A DNA stretch of 56,844 bases from Planctomycetes bacterium ADurb.Bin069 (lineage in GTDB: Bacteria; Planctomycetota; UBA8108; UBA8890; UBA8898): assembly GCA_002070955.1 (NCBI GenBank), contig MWEK01000029.1, positions 1 to 56,844 of the forward strand, in the 5' to 3' direction. How positions within the stretch are numbered: position 1 is the stretch's first letter; every line of letters starts with the position of its first letter. The notes under the pieces were generated by a model, which saw nothing but the letters and a program-made list of their open reading frames with translations, did no database searches and was not told the origin of the DNA. Both the position numbers and the translations under genes were made by a program. Below are positions 26,349 to 34,347 of the stretch, piece after piece.

Positions 26349-27793
26349 GTTCTACGCGGCTTGATTGGGAGGAGATGCAGACCGAGCGCGAGCAGGTGCT
26401 GCAGGGATGGCCCACGGGGAACGCGGTGCGCCTGGAGGAAGCGGTGGCGTACCACCGCGCCCTTCCGGTGGGGAAGCGTTTCCCGCAGGCCATGCGCGTG
26501 GCGCAGGCCGAAAACCTGGTGCTGCTCCAGCCGCGGGCGGGCGTCCCGTTGATCGACGAGCACATCAAGCTCCTCAAGTACCTTGAGACCGAGGGGGAGG
26601 CGGATGTCCTCCCCACGACGATCGACGCCTACACGCGGCAGAACCGGTACACGGAGGCGGCGCGAGGCATCGAGATGTCGCTGGCCGAGCGCCACGCGCT
26701 GCTCAACGGCTTCCCCGCGGTGAACCACGGAGTGGACGGCTGCCGCAAGATCGTGGAGAGCGTCGGCCGGCCGCTCCAAGTGCGGCACGGGACGCCGGAT
26801 GCGCGTCTGCTGGCCGAGATCACCCTCGCGGCGGGTTTCACGAGCTTCGAGGGCGGGGCCATCTCCTACAACATTCCCTACGCCAAGGATGTGCCCCTGG
26901 AGAAATCGATCCGCGACTGGCGGTACGTCGACCGGCTCGCCGGGTTCTACGAGGACCAGGGCGCCGCCATCAACCGCGAGCCTTTCGGCCCCTTGACGGG
27001 CACGCTGATCCCGCCGTGCATCGGCAACGCCATCGGCATCATCGAGGGGCTGCTCGCGCTCCAGCAGGGTGTGAAATCCCTCACCCTCGGCTACGGGCAA
27101 GGCGGCAACCTGATCCAGGATCTCGCCGCCATGCACGCCCTGCGGGAACAGGCCCACGAGTACTTCCGCGCCGCCGGCTTCGTGGATTTCCACCTGACGC
27201 TCGTCTTCCACCAGTGGATGGGGGGGTTCCCGGAGGACGAGGCCAAGGCCTTCGCGGTGATCGCGCTGGGCGCCGCCGTGGCCGCTCTGGCCAAGGCCGA
27301 GAAGATCATCGTGAAGACGCCCTACGAGGCGCTGGGCATTCCCACCAAGGAGGCCAACGCCCAGGGGCTGAGGGCGACGCGGCAGATTGTGACCATGCTG
27401 CAGGATCAGGTCGTCAGAACGGACCACGAGGCCATGCGGCGCGAGAGCGACCTCATCAAGTCCGAGGTCAAGTGCCTGCTGGACGCGGTGTGGCAGGCGG
27501 GCGAGGGCGATTGGGCCCGCGGCGTGGTGCGCGCCTTCGCCGACGGGCTGCTCGATGTGCCCTTCGCGCCGTCGATCTATAATCGCGGCAGGGTCCTGCC
27601 CATGCGGGACAACGAGGGCTTCATTCGCTTGTTCAGAAGCGGCGCGCTGCCCTTCAGCGCGGAAATCCGGGATTACCACCGGGAGCGCCTCGAGGAACGC
27701 GCCCGCGCCGAGCGGCGGCCGGTCGGCTTCCAGATGGTGACGGACGACATCTATGCCATCAGCAAAGGCAGATTGAAAGGACGACCACGGTGA
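26345..27793 (+). CDS. glmE: Glutamate mutase epsilon (catalytic) subunit
   Basis: 482 residues, essentially the same length as the clostridial enzyme (483). This TIM-barrel subunit binds glutamate and, with GlmS and adenosylcobalamin, forms 3-methylaspartate. Segments typical of the family include VRHGTPDARLLAEIT, FEGGAISYNIPYAK, KSIRDWRYVDRLAG, EPFGPLTGTLIPP and TKEANAQGLRATRQI. There is no signal peptide. ATGA overlaps join it to glmL upstream, and GTGA to mal downstream. With GlmS present 1.4 kb upstream the holoenzyme can be assembled from this operon alone. Confidence 0.94.
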   Translation: MSSTRLDWEEMQTEREQVLQGWPTGNAVRLEEAVAYHRALPVGKRFPQAMRVAQAENLVLLQPRAGVPLIDEHIKLLKYLETEGEADVLPTTIDAYTRQNRYTEAARGIEMSLAERHALLNGFPAVNHGVDGCRKIVESVGRPLQVRHGTPDARLLAEITLAAGFTSFEGGAISYNIPYAKDVPLEKSIRDWRYVDRLAGFYEDQGAAINREPFGPLTGTLIPPCIGNAIGIIEGLLALQQGVKSLTLGYGQGGNLIQDLAAMHALREQAHEYFRAAGFVDFHLTLVFHQWMGGFPEDEAKAFAVIALGAAVAALAKAEKIIVKTPYEALGIPTKEANAQGLRATRQIVTMLQDQVVRTDHEAMRRESDLIKSEVKCLLDAVWQAGEGDWARGVVRAFADGLLDVPFAPSIYNRGRVLPMRDNEGFIRLFRSGALPFSAEIRDYHRERLEERARAERRPVGFQMVTDDIYAISKGRLKGRPR

Positions 27794-29061
27794 GAATCAC
27801 GCAGGTTCTGTTCGTGCCGGGCGTATCCGGCTTTTTCTTCGACGACCAGCGCGCCATCAAGAACGGCGCCCGGCTGGACGGCGCGGTGTACGAGGGCGCG
27901 CCCGTCACGAAGGGTTTCCGGCGGGTGCGCGAGGCCGGCCGCAGCTTGTCGGTGGTGCTCGTCCTGGAGGATGGACAGACGGCGGTGGGGGACTGCGCGG
28001 CGGTGCAGTACTCGGGGGCGGGCGGCCGCGATCCGCTCTTCAGCCCGGAGCAATGGCTGCCGGCGCTCGAGATGCATGTCCGGCCGCTGCTCGAGGGCGC
28101 GGCCATCGAGCCCTTCCTGGACATGGCGGCCCGCGTGGAAGCGATCGAGCTCGAGGAGGGCCGGCGGCTGCACCCCGCCGTGAGGTACGGCGTGTCGCAG
28201 GCGCTGCTGGAGGCCCGCGCCCTGGCGCGGCGCGTGACGAAGTGCGAGGTGATCCGCGAGGAGTACGCCCTGGACGCGCCGCCCGCCCGCGTGCCGATTC
28301 TCGGCCAGTCGGGCGACGAGCGCTACGTCAACGCCGACAAGATGATCCTCAAACAGGCCGATGCGTTGCCGCACGCCCTCATCAACAGCGTGGAGGAGAA
28401 ACTCGGGCGGCGGGGCGAGAAGCTGGCGGAGTACCTGGGGTGGCTCGTGGGGCGCATCCGCGCGCTGCGGCTCGATCCTTCCTACCGGCCCGTGCTGCAC
28501 ATCGACGTGTACGGCACCATCGGGGCCGCCTTCGGCCTGAACCTCGACGCCATGGTGGGCTACTTGGCGGCGCTGGCCGAAACGGCGGCGGAGTTCCCCC
28601 TGTACATCGAGGGGCCGGTGGATGTCGAGGCGCGGGATCGGCAGATCGAGACCATGGCGGAGCTCCGCGCGCGCCTGCGCCGCGCCGGCGTGCCCGTCAA
28701 GACCGTGGCCGACGAGTGGTGCAACACCCGCGAGGATGTGCGCGCCTTCGTCGACGCCGGCGCCTGCGACATGGCCCAGATCAAGACGCCCGTTCTCGGC
28801 GGCGTTCAGAACACGGTGGACAGCGTGCTTTACTGCAAGCGCCACGGCGTCGAGGCCTACCAGGGCGGCACCTGCAACGAGACGGACGTCTCCACGCGGG
28901 TGTGCGTGCATCTGGCGGTGGCCGCCGGCGCCCACCGGTTCCTCGCCAAGCCGGGCATGGGCTTCGATGAGGGATATTCCCTCGTGCGCAACGAGATGGA
29001 ACGGCTGCTGGCGCTGCTCGCCGCGAGGCGCGGGCCGGCCGCGGGACGCGGCAGGGGGTGA
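27790..29061 (+). CDS. mal: Methylaspartate ammonia-lyase
   Basis: 423 residues (clostridial enzyme 413), starting with GTG at 27790 inside the glmE stop (GTGA). It belongs to the enolase superfamily and removes ammonia from 3-methylaspartate to give mesaconate. The catalytic pair is visible at almost the same numbering as in the clostridial enzyme: H195 in LPHALIN (His194) and K332 in AQIKTPV (Lys331). Metal-ligand candidates include D239 in HIDVYG. GGTCNETDVS near 360 is also typical. The gene overlaps the next one by four bases. Position and residues make the assignment firm. Confidence 0.95.
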   Translation: MRITQVLFVPGVSGFFFDDQRAIKNGARLDGAVYEGAPVTKGFRRVREAGRSLSVVLVLEDGQTAVGDCAAVQYSGAGGRDPLFSPEQWLPALEMHVRPLLEGAAIEPFLDMAARVEAIELEEGRRLHPAVRYGVSQALLEARALARRVTKCEVIREEYALDAPPARVPILGQSGDERYVNADKMILKQADALPHALINSVEEKLGRRGEKLAEYLGWLVGRIRALRLDPSYRPVLHIDVYGTIGAAFGLNLDAMVGYLAALAETAAEFPLYIEGPVDVEARDRQIETMAELRARLRRAGVPVKTVADEWCNTREDVRAFVDAGACDMAQIKTPVLGGVQNTVDSVLYCKRHGVEAYQGGTCNETDVSTRVCVHLAVAAGAHRFLAKPGMGFDEGYSLVRNEMERLLALLAARRGPAAGRGRG

Positions 29062-30452
29062 GCGTGGCCGCCAGGGCATCGGAATTCCGGGTGCTCGCGC
29101 CCACGGCGATCCTGGGCTACGGTTTTCCGGCATCGTCCTTCTTGAGGGGCATGCGGCGCCGGCCGCACCTGATCGGCGTCGACGCGGGGTCGACCGATCC
29201 GGGGCCGTACTACCTCGGGGCGGGGACGTCCTTCACGAACCGGGCGGCGGTGAAGCGCGACCTGCGCTTCATGCTGGTCCACGGCGTGCGGAGCGGAATT
29301 CCCGTGGTCATCGGCTCGGCCGGCGGCGCCGGCGCCCGGCCGCACGTGCGGTGGTGTCGAGGGATTATCGAGGAGATCGCGGCCGAGGAGAACCTCGCCT
29401 TCACCCTGGGCGTCGTCTACGCCGACATGCCACGGAAGGTCGTGGCCGCGGCCATGCGGCGCGGCGCGGTCACGCCGCTCCCGTGCGTGCCGCCGCTCAC
29501 CGAGGCGGCGCTCGACGCCTCGGCGCGCATCGTCGCTCAGATGGGCGTCGAGCCCCTGTGCGCCGCCCTCGAGGCGGGCTGCCAGGTGATCCTGTGCGGC
29601 CGCTGCTACGATCCGGCGGTGTTCGCGGCGCCGGCGATCCGCGCGGGCTTCGACCGCGGCCTGGCGCTCCACATGGGCAAGATCCTGGAATGCGCGGCCA
29701 TCGCGGCGACGCCGGGTTCCGGCGCGGACTGCGTGCTGGGGGTTCTGCGGCGGGATTCCTTCGTGCTGGAGTCCCTGAACCCGCGGCGGCGGTTCACGCG
29801 GGCGTCGACGGCGGCCCACACGCTCTACGAGAAATCGGATCCGTACCATCTGCCGGGCCCCGGCGGAGTCCTGAACCTCGAGGACTGCGCGTTCAGGGAG
29901 CTGTCGGGCGGGCGCGTCGAAGTGCGGGGGAGCCGGTTCGAGCCGGCGCCGGACTACCGCGTGAAGCTGGAGGGCGCTCGGAAGATCGGCTACCGGACGA
30001 TTTCGATCGCGGGCGTGCGCGACCCCGTCATGATCGGCGCCATCGACGAAATCCTCGACGGCGTGCGGGCCCAGGTCGAGGCGATCCTGGGCGCCGACAA
30101 AATCGCGGGCCGCGTGACGTTCCACGTCTACGGCCGCGACGGCGTGATGGGGGCCAGGGAGCCGCGGCGGCGCCGGCCGGCGCACGAACTCGGCATCGTC
30201 ATCGATGCCGTCGCCCCCACCGCGGCGGACTCCGAGGCGATCTGCGGCGTGACGCGCTCCACGCTGCTTCACTACGGCTATCCCGGCCGCATCGCGACGG
30301 CCGGGAATCTGGCCTTCCCTTTCTCGCCCTCGGACGCCAAGATGGGCGCGGCGTACGAGTTCTCGGTGTACCACTTGATGCCGGTCGAGGATCAGCGCAT
30401 CTTCCGGCGCGAGATCCGCGCGATCGGCGGCCGGCGCGGAGGCCGCCCGTGA
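29058..30452 (+). CDS. AtuA-like (DUF1446) protein of the methylaspartate operon
   Basis: 464 residues from GTG at 29058, overlapping the mal stop. The whole length matches the DUF1446 family, whose namesake AtuA is encoded in the citronellol/acyclic terpene operon of pseudomonads without a proven activity. Conserved-looking patches are GVDAGSTDPGPYYLG, IPVVIGSAGGAGA, ILCGRCYDPAVF, GHMGKIL-type AHMGKILECAA context, and the late STLLHYGYPGR. It is cytoplasmic. The DUF4387 gene follows with a four-base overlap. The two families are often fused or adjacent in other genomes, so they probably form one enzyme. A role in citramalate or mesaconate processing is my inference from context. Confidence 0.8.
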   Translation: MSVAARASEFRVLAPTAILGYGFPASSFLRGMRRRPHLIGVDAGSTDPGPYYLGAGTSFTNRAAVKRDLRFMLVHGVRSGIPVVIGSAGGAGARPHVRWCRGIIEEIAAEENLAFTLGVVYADMPRKVVAAAMRRGAVTPLPCVPPLTEAALDASARIVAQMGVEPLCAALEAGCQVILCGRCYDPAVFAAPAIRAGFDRGLALHMGKILECAAIAATPGSGADCVLGVLRRDSFVLESLNPRRRFTRASTAAHTLYEKSDPYHLPGPGGVLNLEDCAFRELSGGRVEVRGSRFEPAPDYRVKLEGARKIGYRTISIAGVRDPVMIGAIDEILDGVRAQVEAILGADKIAGRVTFHVYGRDGVMGAREPRRRRPAHELGIVIDAVAPTAADSEAICGVTRSTLLHYGYPGRIATAGNLAFPFSPSDAKMGAAYEFSVYHLMPVEDQRIFRREIRAIGGRRGGRP

Positions 30453-30760
30453 GACGCACTCTGCCCCAAGTCGCCAAGGTGATCCGCTCCAAGAACGCGG
30501 GGCCTTTCGAGCTGACGCTGGACATCATCTTCAAGACGCCCGGGGACTTCCGGCTCTTCCGGCGCCGGCGGATCATCACGGCGCGGCGCATCGCCGCCCT
30601 CTACGGGGTGGCGGAGGCGGACGTGCTCGGCATCGTGTACTTCGAGCCCTGCGACGCCATCAAGATCACGCTGCGGCGCTGGGTCCCCTCCGGCTCGCCC
30701 GGGGACAGCGACATCTACGGCGCTCAGCAGCACGCGCCGCTTCTCGGGATCACGTTCTAG
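30449..30760 (+). CDS. DUF4387 small protein, partner of the AtuA-like protein
   Basis: 103 residues from the GTG at 30449 (GTGA overlap with the AtuA-like gene). The sequence has the family pattern almost throughout: AKVIRSKNAGPFELTLDIIF, AALYGV, FEPCDAIKITLRR, SGSPGDSDIYGAQQHAPLL. The strict conservation of the RSKNAGPFE and GDSDIYGAQQHAP stretches suggests an active-site or interface role. The function is unknown. The end of the gene is ten bases from the P-loop gene, so it belongs to the same transcript. It is easily missed because it lies in frame with a long spurious reading of the mal/atuA strand. Confidence 0.85.
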   Translation: MRRTLPQVAKVIRSKNAGPFELTLDIIFKTPGDFRLFRRRRIITARRIAALYGVAEADVLGIVYFEPCDAIKITLRRWVPSGSPGDSDIYGAQQHAPLLGITF

Positions 30761-30770
30761 CGGAGGGCCC

Positions 30771-31730
30771 ATGAACGCGCCGAGTTCGTACCTTCACCGC
30801 GAGACGCTGATCTTCGCCACTTACTACGCGCCGCGGGGACGCATCCGCCTTTACCGGGTCGCGGGCGAGATCGCGCAGCGCTACCTGAACCCCAACGATC
30901 TGGTCATCGGCATCATCGGCCGGGAGGGCGCCGGCAAATCGACGCTCATCAAGGGGCTCTTCCCCGGCCTCGAGCTGACGAACGACGACGACGGCATCAA
31001 CGTCCGGCCGACGCCGCTCTTCGGTTTCAACCCGGCGGACCCCTTCTCCGGCCACACCTTCCACATCGATGCCCGCTACGAGCGCGCCTTCCGCCAGCAG
31101 TACGAGATCGTGGAGGCCGTCAACGCCGCCGTGAATCACGGCCGGCGCGTGATCATCGAGCACTTCGATCTCATCTACCCGGCGCTGGGATTCAACGCCC
31201 AGGTCATCTTCGCCATCGGCGAGGAGATCATCGTGGCGCGGCCCACCGTCTTCGGGCCTTTCCCCGACAAGATCAAGGCGATCGTGGACAAGACGATCGA
31301 GTACCGTTTGATGGCCCACTCGGCCGAGGACATCACCAGCCACGTCCTGGCCCAGGACTACGGTTACACGCCGCGGATGCTGCATTCCGACGTGCGCCAC
31401 GGCTTCGTGATCAACTTTCGGGAGCGGCCCGCCATCGACTTGGAGGACCTGGAGGCGAAGGTGAAGGCCGTGATCGCCAAGGATGTGCCCATTCACCCCG
31501 CGGGCCGGGACTGCATCCGCGTCGGAGACTGGGAGATCCGCTGCACGGGCACGCGCACGCACGTGGCCACCTCGGGGCGGATCGAAAATTTCAGGCTGCT
31601 CCGGGAGTTGAAGTACGATCCGATCTCGAAGGAATATCTCCTCGTCGGGCGGGTCGGGAGAAGACAGGTGATCGGGTTCGAGGACATGGTGGATATCGGA
31701 GGGCTCTTCGATGGCGACGACGATTTATGA
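30771..31730 (+). CDS. P-loop NTPase fused to a tRNA-synthetase SAD-like domain
   Basis: 319 residues. A Walker A motif, GREGAGKST (50-58), opens a nucleoside-kinase-like domain (to about 180), with an acidic NDDDG loop after it and RRVIIEHFD as a Walker B-like strand. The C-terminal part resembles the second additional domain of alanyl/threonyl-tRNA synthetases: HSAEDITSH (183-191) at the place of HxxxH, and GDWEIRCTGTRTHVATSGR with C258 and H264 at the place of the CGGTH metal motif, with two extra residues between Cys and His. It may be a metal-dependent hydrolase or ligand sensor coupled to nucleotide binding. Proteins of this kind are found in glutamate-mutase operons, but no activity is known. 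It overlaps the fumarase gene by 20 bases. Confidence 0.7.
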   Translation: MNAPSSYLHRETLIFATYYAPRGRIRLYRVAGEIAQRYLNPNDLVIGIIGREGAGKSTLIKGLFPGLELTNDDDGINVRPTPLFGFNPADPFSGHTFHIDARYERAFRQQYEIVEAVNAAVNHGRRVIIEHFDLIYPALGFNAQVIFAIGEEIIVARPTVFGPFPDKIKAIVDKTIEYRLMAHSAEDITSHVLAQDYGYTPRMLHSDVRHGFVINFRERPAIDLEDLEAKVKAVIAKDVPIHPAGRDCIRVGDWEIRCTGTRTHVATSGRIENFRLLRELKYDPISKEYLLVGRVGRRQVIGFEDMVDIGGLFDGDDDL

Positions 31731-33336
31731 GCCGCTGCTGCCCGTTCCCGGTTTCGATATCCGCGACTTCCGGCGCCTCCCGGGCGAGCCTGTCGCCGTG
31801 GAGACCCACGGGGGGCGCACGATCGTGCGCGTTCGGCCCGAAGCGCTGCGCGCCCTGGCGCGCGAGGCCTTCCGCGACATAGCGTTCTTCCTAAGGCGCG
31901 GGCACTTGGAGCGGTTGGCGGCGATTCTCCAAGATCCCGGCGCCTCCCCGAACGACCGTTTCGTCGCGGAAAAACTCCTGGAGAACGCCGCCGTCGCGGC
32001 CCGCGGGGTCCTGCCCATGTGCCAGGACACGGGCACGGCCACGGTCATGGCCTGGAAGGGCGAGGACGTGGCGACGGGCGGGGACGACGCGCGTTTTCTG
32101 GCGGAAGGCGCCGCGGAGGCGTGGGGCTCCGAGAATCTCAGGTACTCGCAGCTTGCCGCGCGCTCGATGTTCGACGAGGTCAACACCGGCGACAACCTGC
32201 CCGCGCAGATCGACATCCAGGCCGTGCCGGGCGCGGAGTACCGCTTCCTCTTCATCGCCAAGGGCGGCGGGTCGGCCAACAAGACCGCGCTCTACCAAGA
32301 GAGCAAGGCGCTCCTGAACGAGCGCGCCCTCGACGCCTTCCTGCGGGCGAAGATCGACGCCATCGGCGTGGCCGCCTGCCCCCCGTACCACCTGGCGGTG
32401 GTGGTGGGCGGCACGTCCCCCGAGGCTAACCTCAAGGTGCTCAAGCTGGCGACGGCGGGCTGGTTGGACGAGCTTCCTGAGGCGGGCAGCGAGCGGGGAA
32501 TCGCGTTCCGCGACCCGGAGTGGGAGGCGCGCGTTCTCGCCATGGCCGCCGAGAGCGGCTGGGGCGCGCAGTTCGGCGGCCGGCACCTGGCGTTGGATGC
32601 CCGGGTGATCCGGCTGCCGCGGCACGCGGGGTCCTGTCCCGTGAGCATCGGCGTAAGCTGCAGCGCCGATCGCAACATCCGCGCCGTCATCACGCGGGAC
32701 GGCGTGCTGCTGGAGCGCCTGGAGGAGCATCCGGAGCGGTTTCTCCCCCAGGCGCCCGCGGCCGCGGCGCTTCCGCCGCCCGAGCCCATCGACCTGAATG
32801 CGCCCATGATGCGGATTCTGCAGGCGCTGTCCAACCGGCCCGTGGGGACGCGCCTTTCCCTCTCGGGGCCGCTGGTGGTGGCGCGCGACGCGGCGCACGC
32901 CCGCCTGGCGCGCATCCTCGAGGCGACGGGGAAGCTTCCCGATTATTTCGCGCTCCACCCCATCTACTACGCCGGTCCCGCCAAAACGCCCGCGGGCATG
33001 ACGTCGGGCAGCTTCGGCCCCACGACGGCGCAGCGCATGGACGCGTACATCCCCGAGTTCATGCGGCACGGCGCCTCGCTCATCACGCTCGCCAAGGGGA
33101 ACCGCGCCGCCGCGACGGCCGACGCGTGCCGCCGCTACGGCGGCTTTTACCTGGGCACCATCGGCGGGGCCGCCGCCCTGGCGGCGCAGGAAAATATCGC
33201 GCGCAGCGAAGTCCTGGACTTCGCCGACCTGGGCATGGAGGCGATTCGGCTCATCGAAGTCCGCGACCTGCCGGCCTTCATCATCTGCGACGACAAGGGC
33301 AACGACCTGTACGCGAAGCGGGCGCCGAAGGCTTGA
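31711..33336 (+). CDS. Class I fumarase-type hydratase, probable mesaconase
   Basis: A 541-residue fusion of the alpha and beta parts of class I iron-sulfur fumarase/tartrate dehydratase. The three 4Fe-4S ligand cysteines are C104 (PMCQDTG), C223 (AACPPYH) and C317 (SCSADR). KGGGSANK and the C-terminal SGSFGPTTAQRMD and ITLAKGNRAA complete the active site. Oxygen-sensitive enzymes of this class hydrate fumarate to malate, and some also hydrate mesaconate to citramalate. Being last in a methylaspartate operon, mesaconate hydration is the likely main task here. The ATG overlaps the P-loop gene by 20 bases. A GC hairpin directly follows the stop. Confidence 0.88.
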   Translation: MATTIYEPLLPVPGFDIRDFRRLPGEPVAVETHGGRTIVRVRPEALRALAREAFRDIAFFLRRGHLERLAAILQDPGASPNDRFVAEKLLENAAVAARGVLPMCQDTGTATVMAWKGEDVATGGDDARFLAEGAAEAWGSENLRYSQLAARSMFDEVNTGDNLPAQIDIQAVPGAEYRFLFIAKGGGSANKTALYQESKALLNERALDAFLRAKIDAIGVAACPPYHLAVVVGGTSPEANLKVLKLATAGWLDELPEAGSERGIAFRDPEWEARVLAMAAESGWGAQFGGRHLALDARVIRLPRHAGSCPVSIGVSCSADRNIRAVITRDGVLLERLEEHPERFLPQAPAAAALPPPEPIDLNAPMMRILQALSNRPVGTRLSLSGPLVVARDAAHARLARILEATGKLPDYFALHPIYYAGPAKTPAGMTSGSFGPTTAQRMDAYIPEFMRHGASLITLAKGNRAAATADACRRYGGFYLGTIGGAAALAAQENIARSEVLDFADLGMEAIRLIEVRDLPAFIICDDKGNDLYAKRAPKA

Positions 33337-33351
33337 GCGGGGGCGCCCCGC
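33337..33351 (+). terminator. GC hairpin after the operon's last gene
   Basis: GCGGGG and CCCCGC form a perfect six-pair stem with a three-base loop, starting at the base after the fumarase stop codon. No U-tract follows, so intrinsic termination would be weak. The next gene has its own promoter at 33385, which fits an operon end here. Confidence 0.35.
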
Positions 33352-33384
33352 AGTTCAAAAGCCGTCCCGCGCCCGGCTTCGGCG

Positions 33385-33414
33385 TGGACGGCGCCGCGGC
33401 CCGGCAGTTACAAT
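33385..33414 (+). promoter_or_regulatory. Putative promoter of the sugar-phosphate isomerase gene
   Basis: TGGACG (33385-33390), an 18-base spacer and TACAAT (33409-33414) lie 28 bases before the start at 33442. The ribosome binding site GAGGGAGG follows the -10. Confidence 0.55.
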
Positions 33415-33441
33415 ACAGGTGTTTGTCGTGAGGGAGGCGTT

Positions 33442-34254
33442 ATGAACGCGAGTGCGAGACGTGGAAAGTCCGCGCGCCGCGCACCTGCCCGGCCGGCCCC
33501 GTCCCGGCAGCCCTGCGTGTTGCGCGTGTGCGAGAGTTACGAGGGATTGAGCCGCGCGGCAGCCAACCGCATCATCGCGCGGGTGAGGGAGAAGCCCGAT
33601 GCGCTGCTGTGCGTGACGGCCGGCGCGTCGCCCGCGGGGTTATACGAGCTGCTCGTCGAGGCGCGGCGCGCCGTGCCGTCGCTCTTCGCGCGGGCGCGCT
33701 TCATCCAGCTCTATGAATGGGGCGGCCTTGCGCGGGGGGATCGCGCCACGGCGGGGGCCTATCTGCGCGCGCGGTTGATCAGACCCCTCGGCGTCGCCCC
33801 GCGCCGCTTCCTGTCCTGGGAAAGCTGCGCGCCGGACCCGGAGCGGGAATGCCGGCGCATGGCGGCCCGGCTCAAAGCCGAGGGGCCGATCGATGTGTGC
33901 GTCGTGGGCATCGGCCGCAACGGGCACCTGGGCTTGAACGAGCCCGGCGATAGGGTCGAGACGGGAGCCCATGTGACCGAGCTGGATCCGGCCTCTCTCG
34001 GGCATTCGATGCTGCGCGCGAGCCGGGGCGCGGTCCAGTACGGCCTGACGCTGGGCATGGCCGACATCCTGCAGTCGCGCGAGATCCTGTTGCTTGCCGG
34101 CGGCGCCGAGAAGGCGGCGCAGATGCGCCGCGCGTTCCTGGGCCCGGTGACGACGCGCTGCCCCGCCTCGCTTCTCCGCCTGCACCCCGCGGTGCAGGTG
34201 TTCTGCGACCGCACGGCCGCCGGCATGGGGGGCGAGGGGGCGCCGAAGGACTGA
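33442..34254 (+). CDS. Galactosamine/glucosamine-6-phosphate isomerase-deaminase family protein with altered base
   Basis: 270 residues of the NagB/AgaI family with a basic N-terminal extension of about 25 residues. GIGRNGHLGLNEPG (about 156-169) is the galactosamine-6-phosphate-isomerase form of the active-site motif: N160, H162 and E167 align with NagB D141, H143 and E148. The catalytic base D72 of NagB aligns by spacing (69 residues before) with Y91 in LYEWGG, where the family has DEW or DEY. A normal deaminase reaction is therefore doubtful. The gene is monocistronic with its own promoter. It may act on another amino-sugar phosphate or serve a regulatory role. Confidence 0.75.
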   Translation: MNASARRGKSARRAPARPAPSRQPCVLRVCESYEGLSRAAANRIIARVREKPDALLCVTAGASPAGLYELLVEARRAVPSLFARARFIQLYEWGGLARGDRATAGAYLRARLIRPLGVAPRRFLSWESCAPDPERECRRMAARLKAEGPIDVCVVGIGRNGHLGLNEPGDRVETGAHVTELDPASLGHSMLRASRGAVQYGLTLGMADILQSREILLLAGGAEKAAQMRRAFLGPVTTRCPASLLRLHPAVQVFCDRTAAGMGGEGAPKD

Positions 34255-34262
34255 CGGCGAAG

Positions 34263-34320
34263 CCGGGAACGAAGGCCGGCGCGGGGGCGCGCCGCCGCCG
34301 GGGGCGGCGCGGCTTCCCGG
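34263..34320. terminator. Nested GC hairpin between convergent genes
   Basis: CGCGCCGCC (34288-34296) and GGCGGCGCG (34303-34311) form a nine-pair stem with a six-base loop. An outer pair, CCGGGAA/TTCCCGG (34263-34269 and 34314-34320), flanks it. It lies between the isomerase gene and the convergent MFS gene and may work for both directions. There is no U-tract. Confidence 0.45.
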
Positions 34321-34347
34321 CGGGGACGGCGGCGGACCGCGCCCGAA

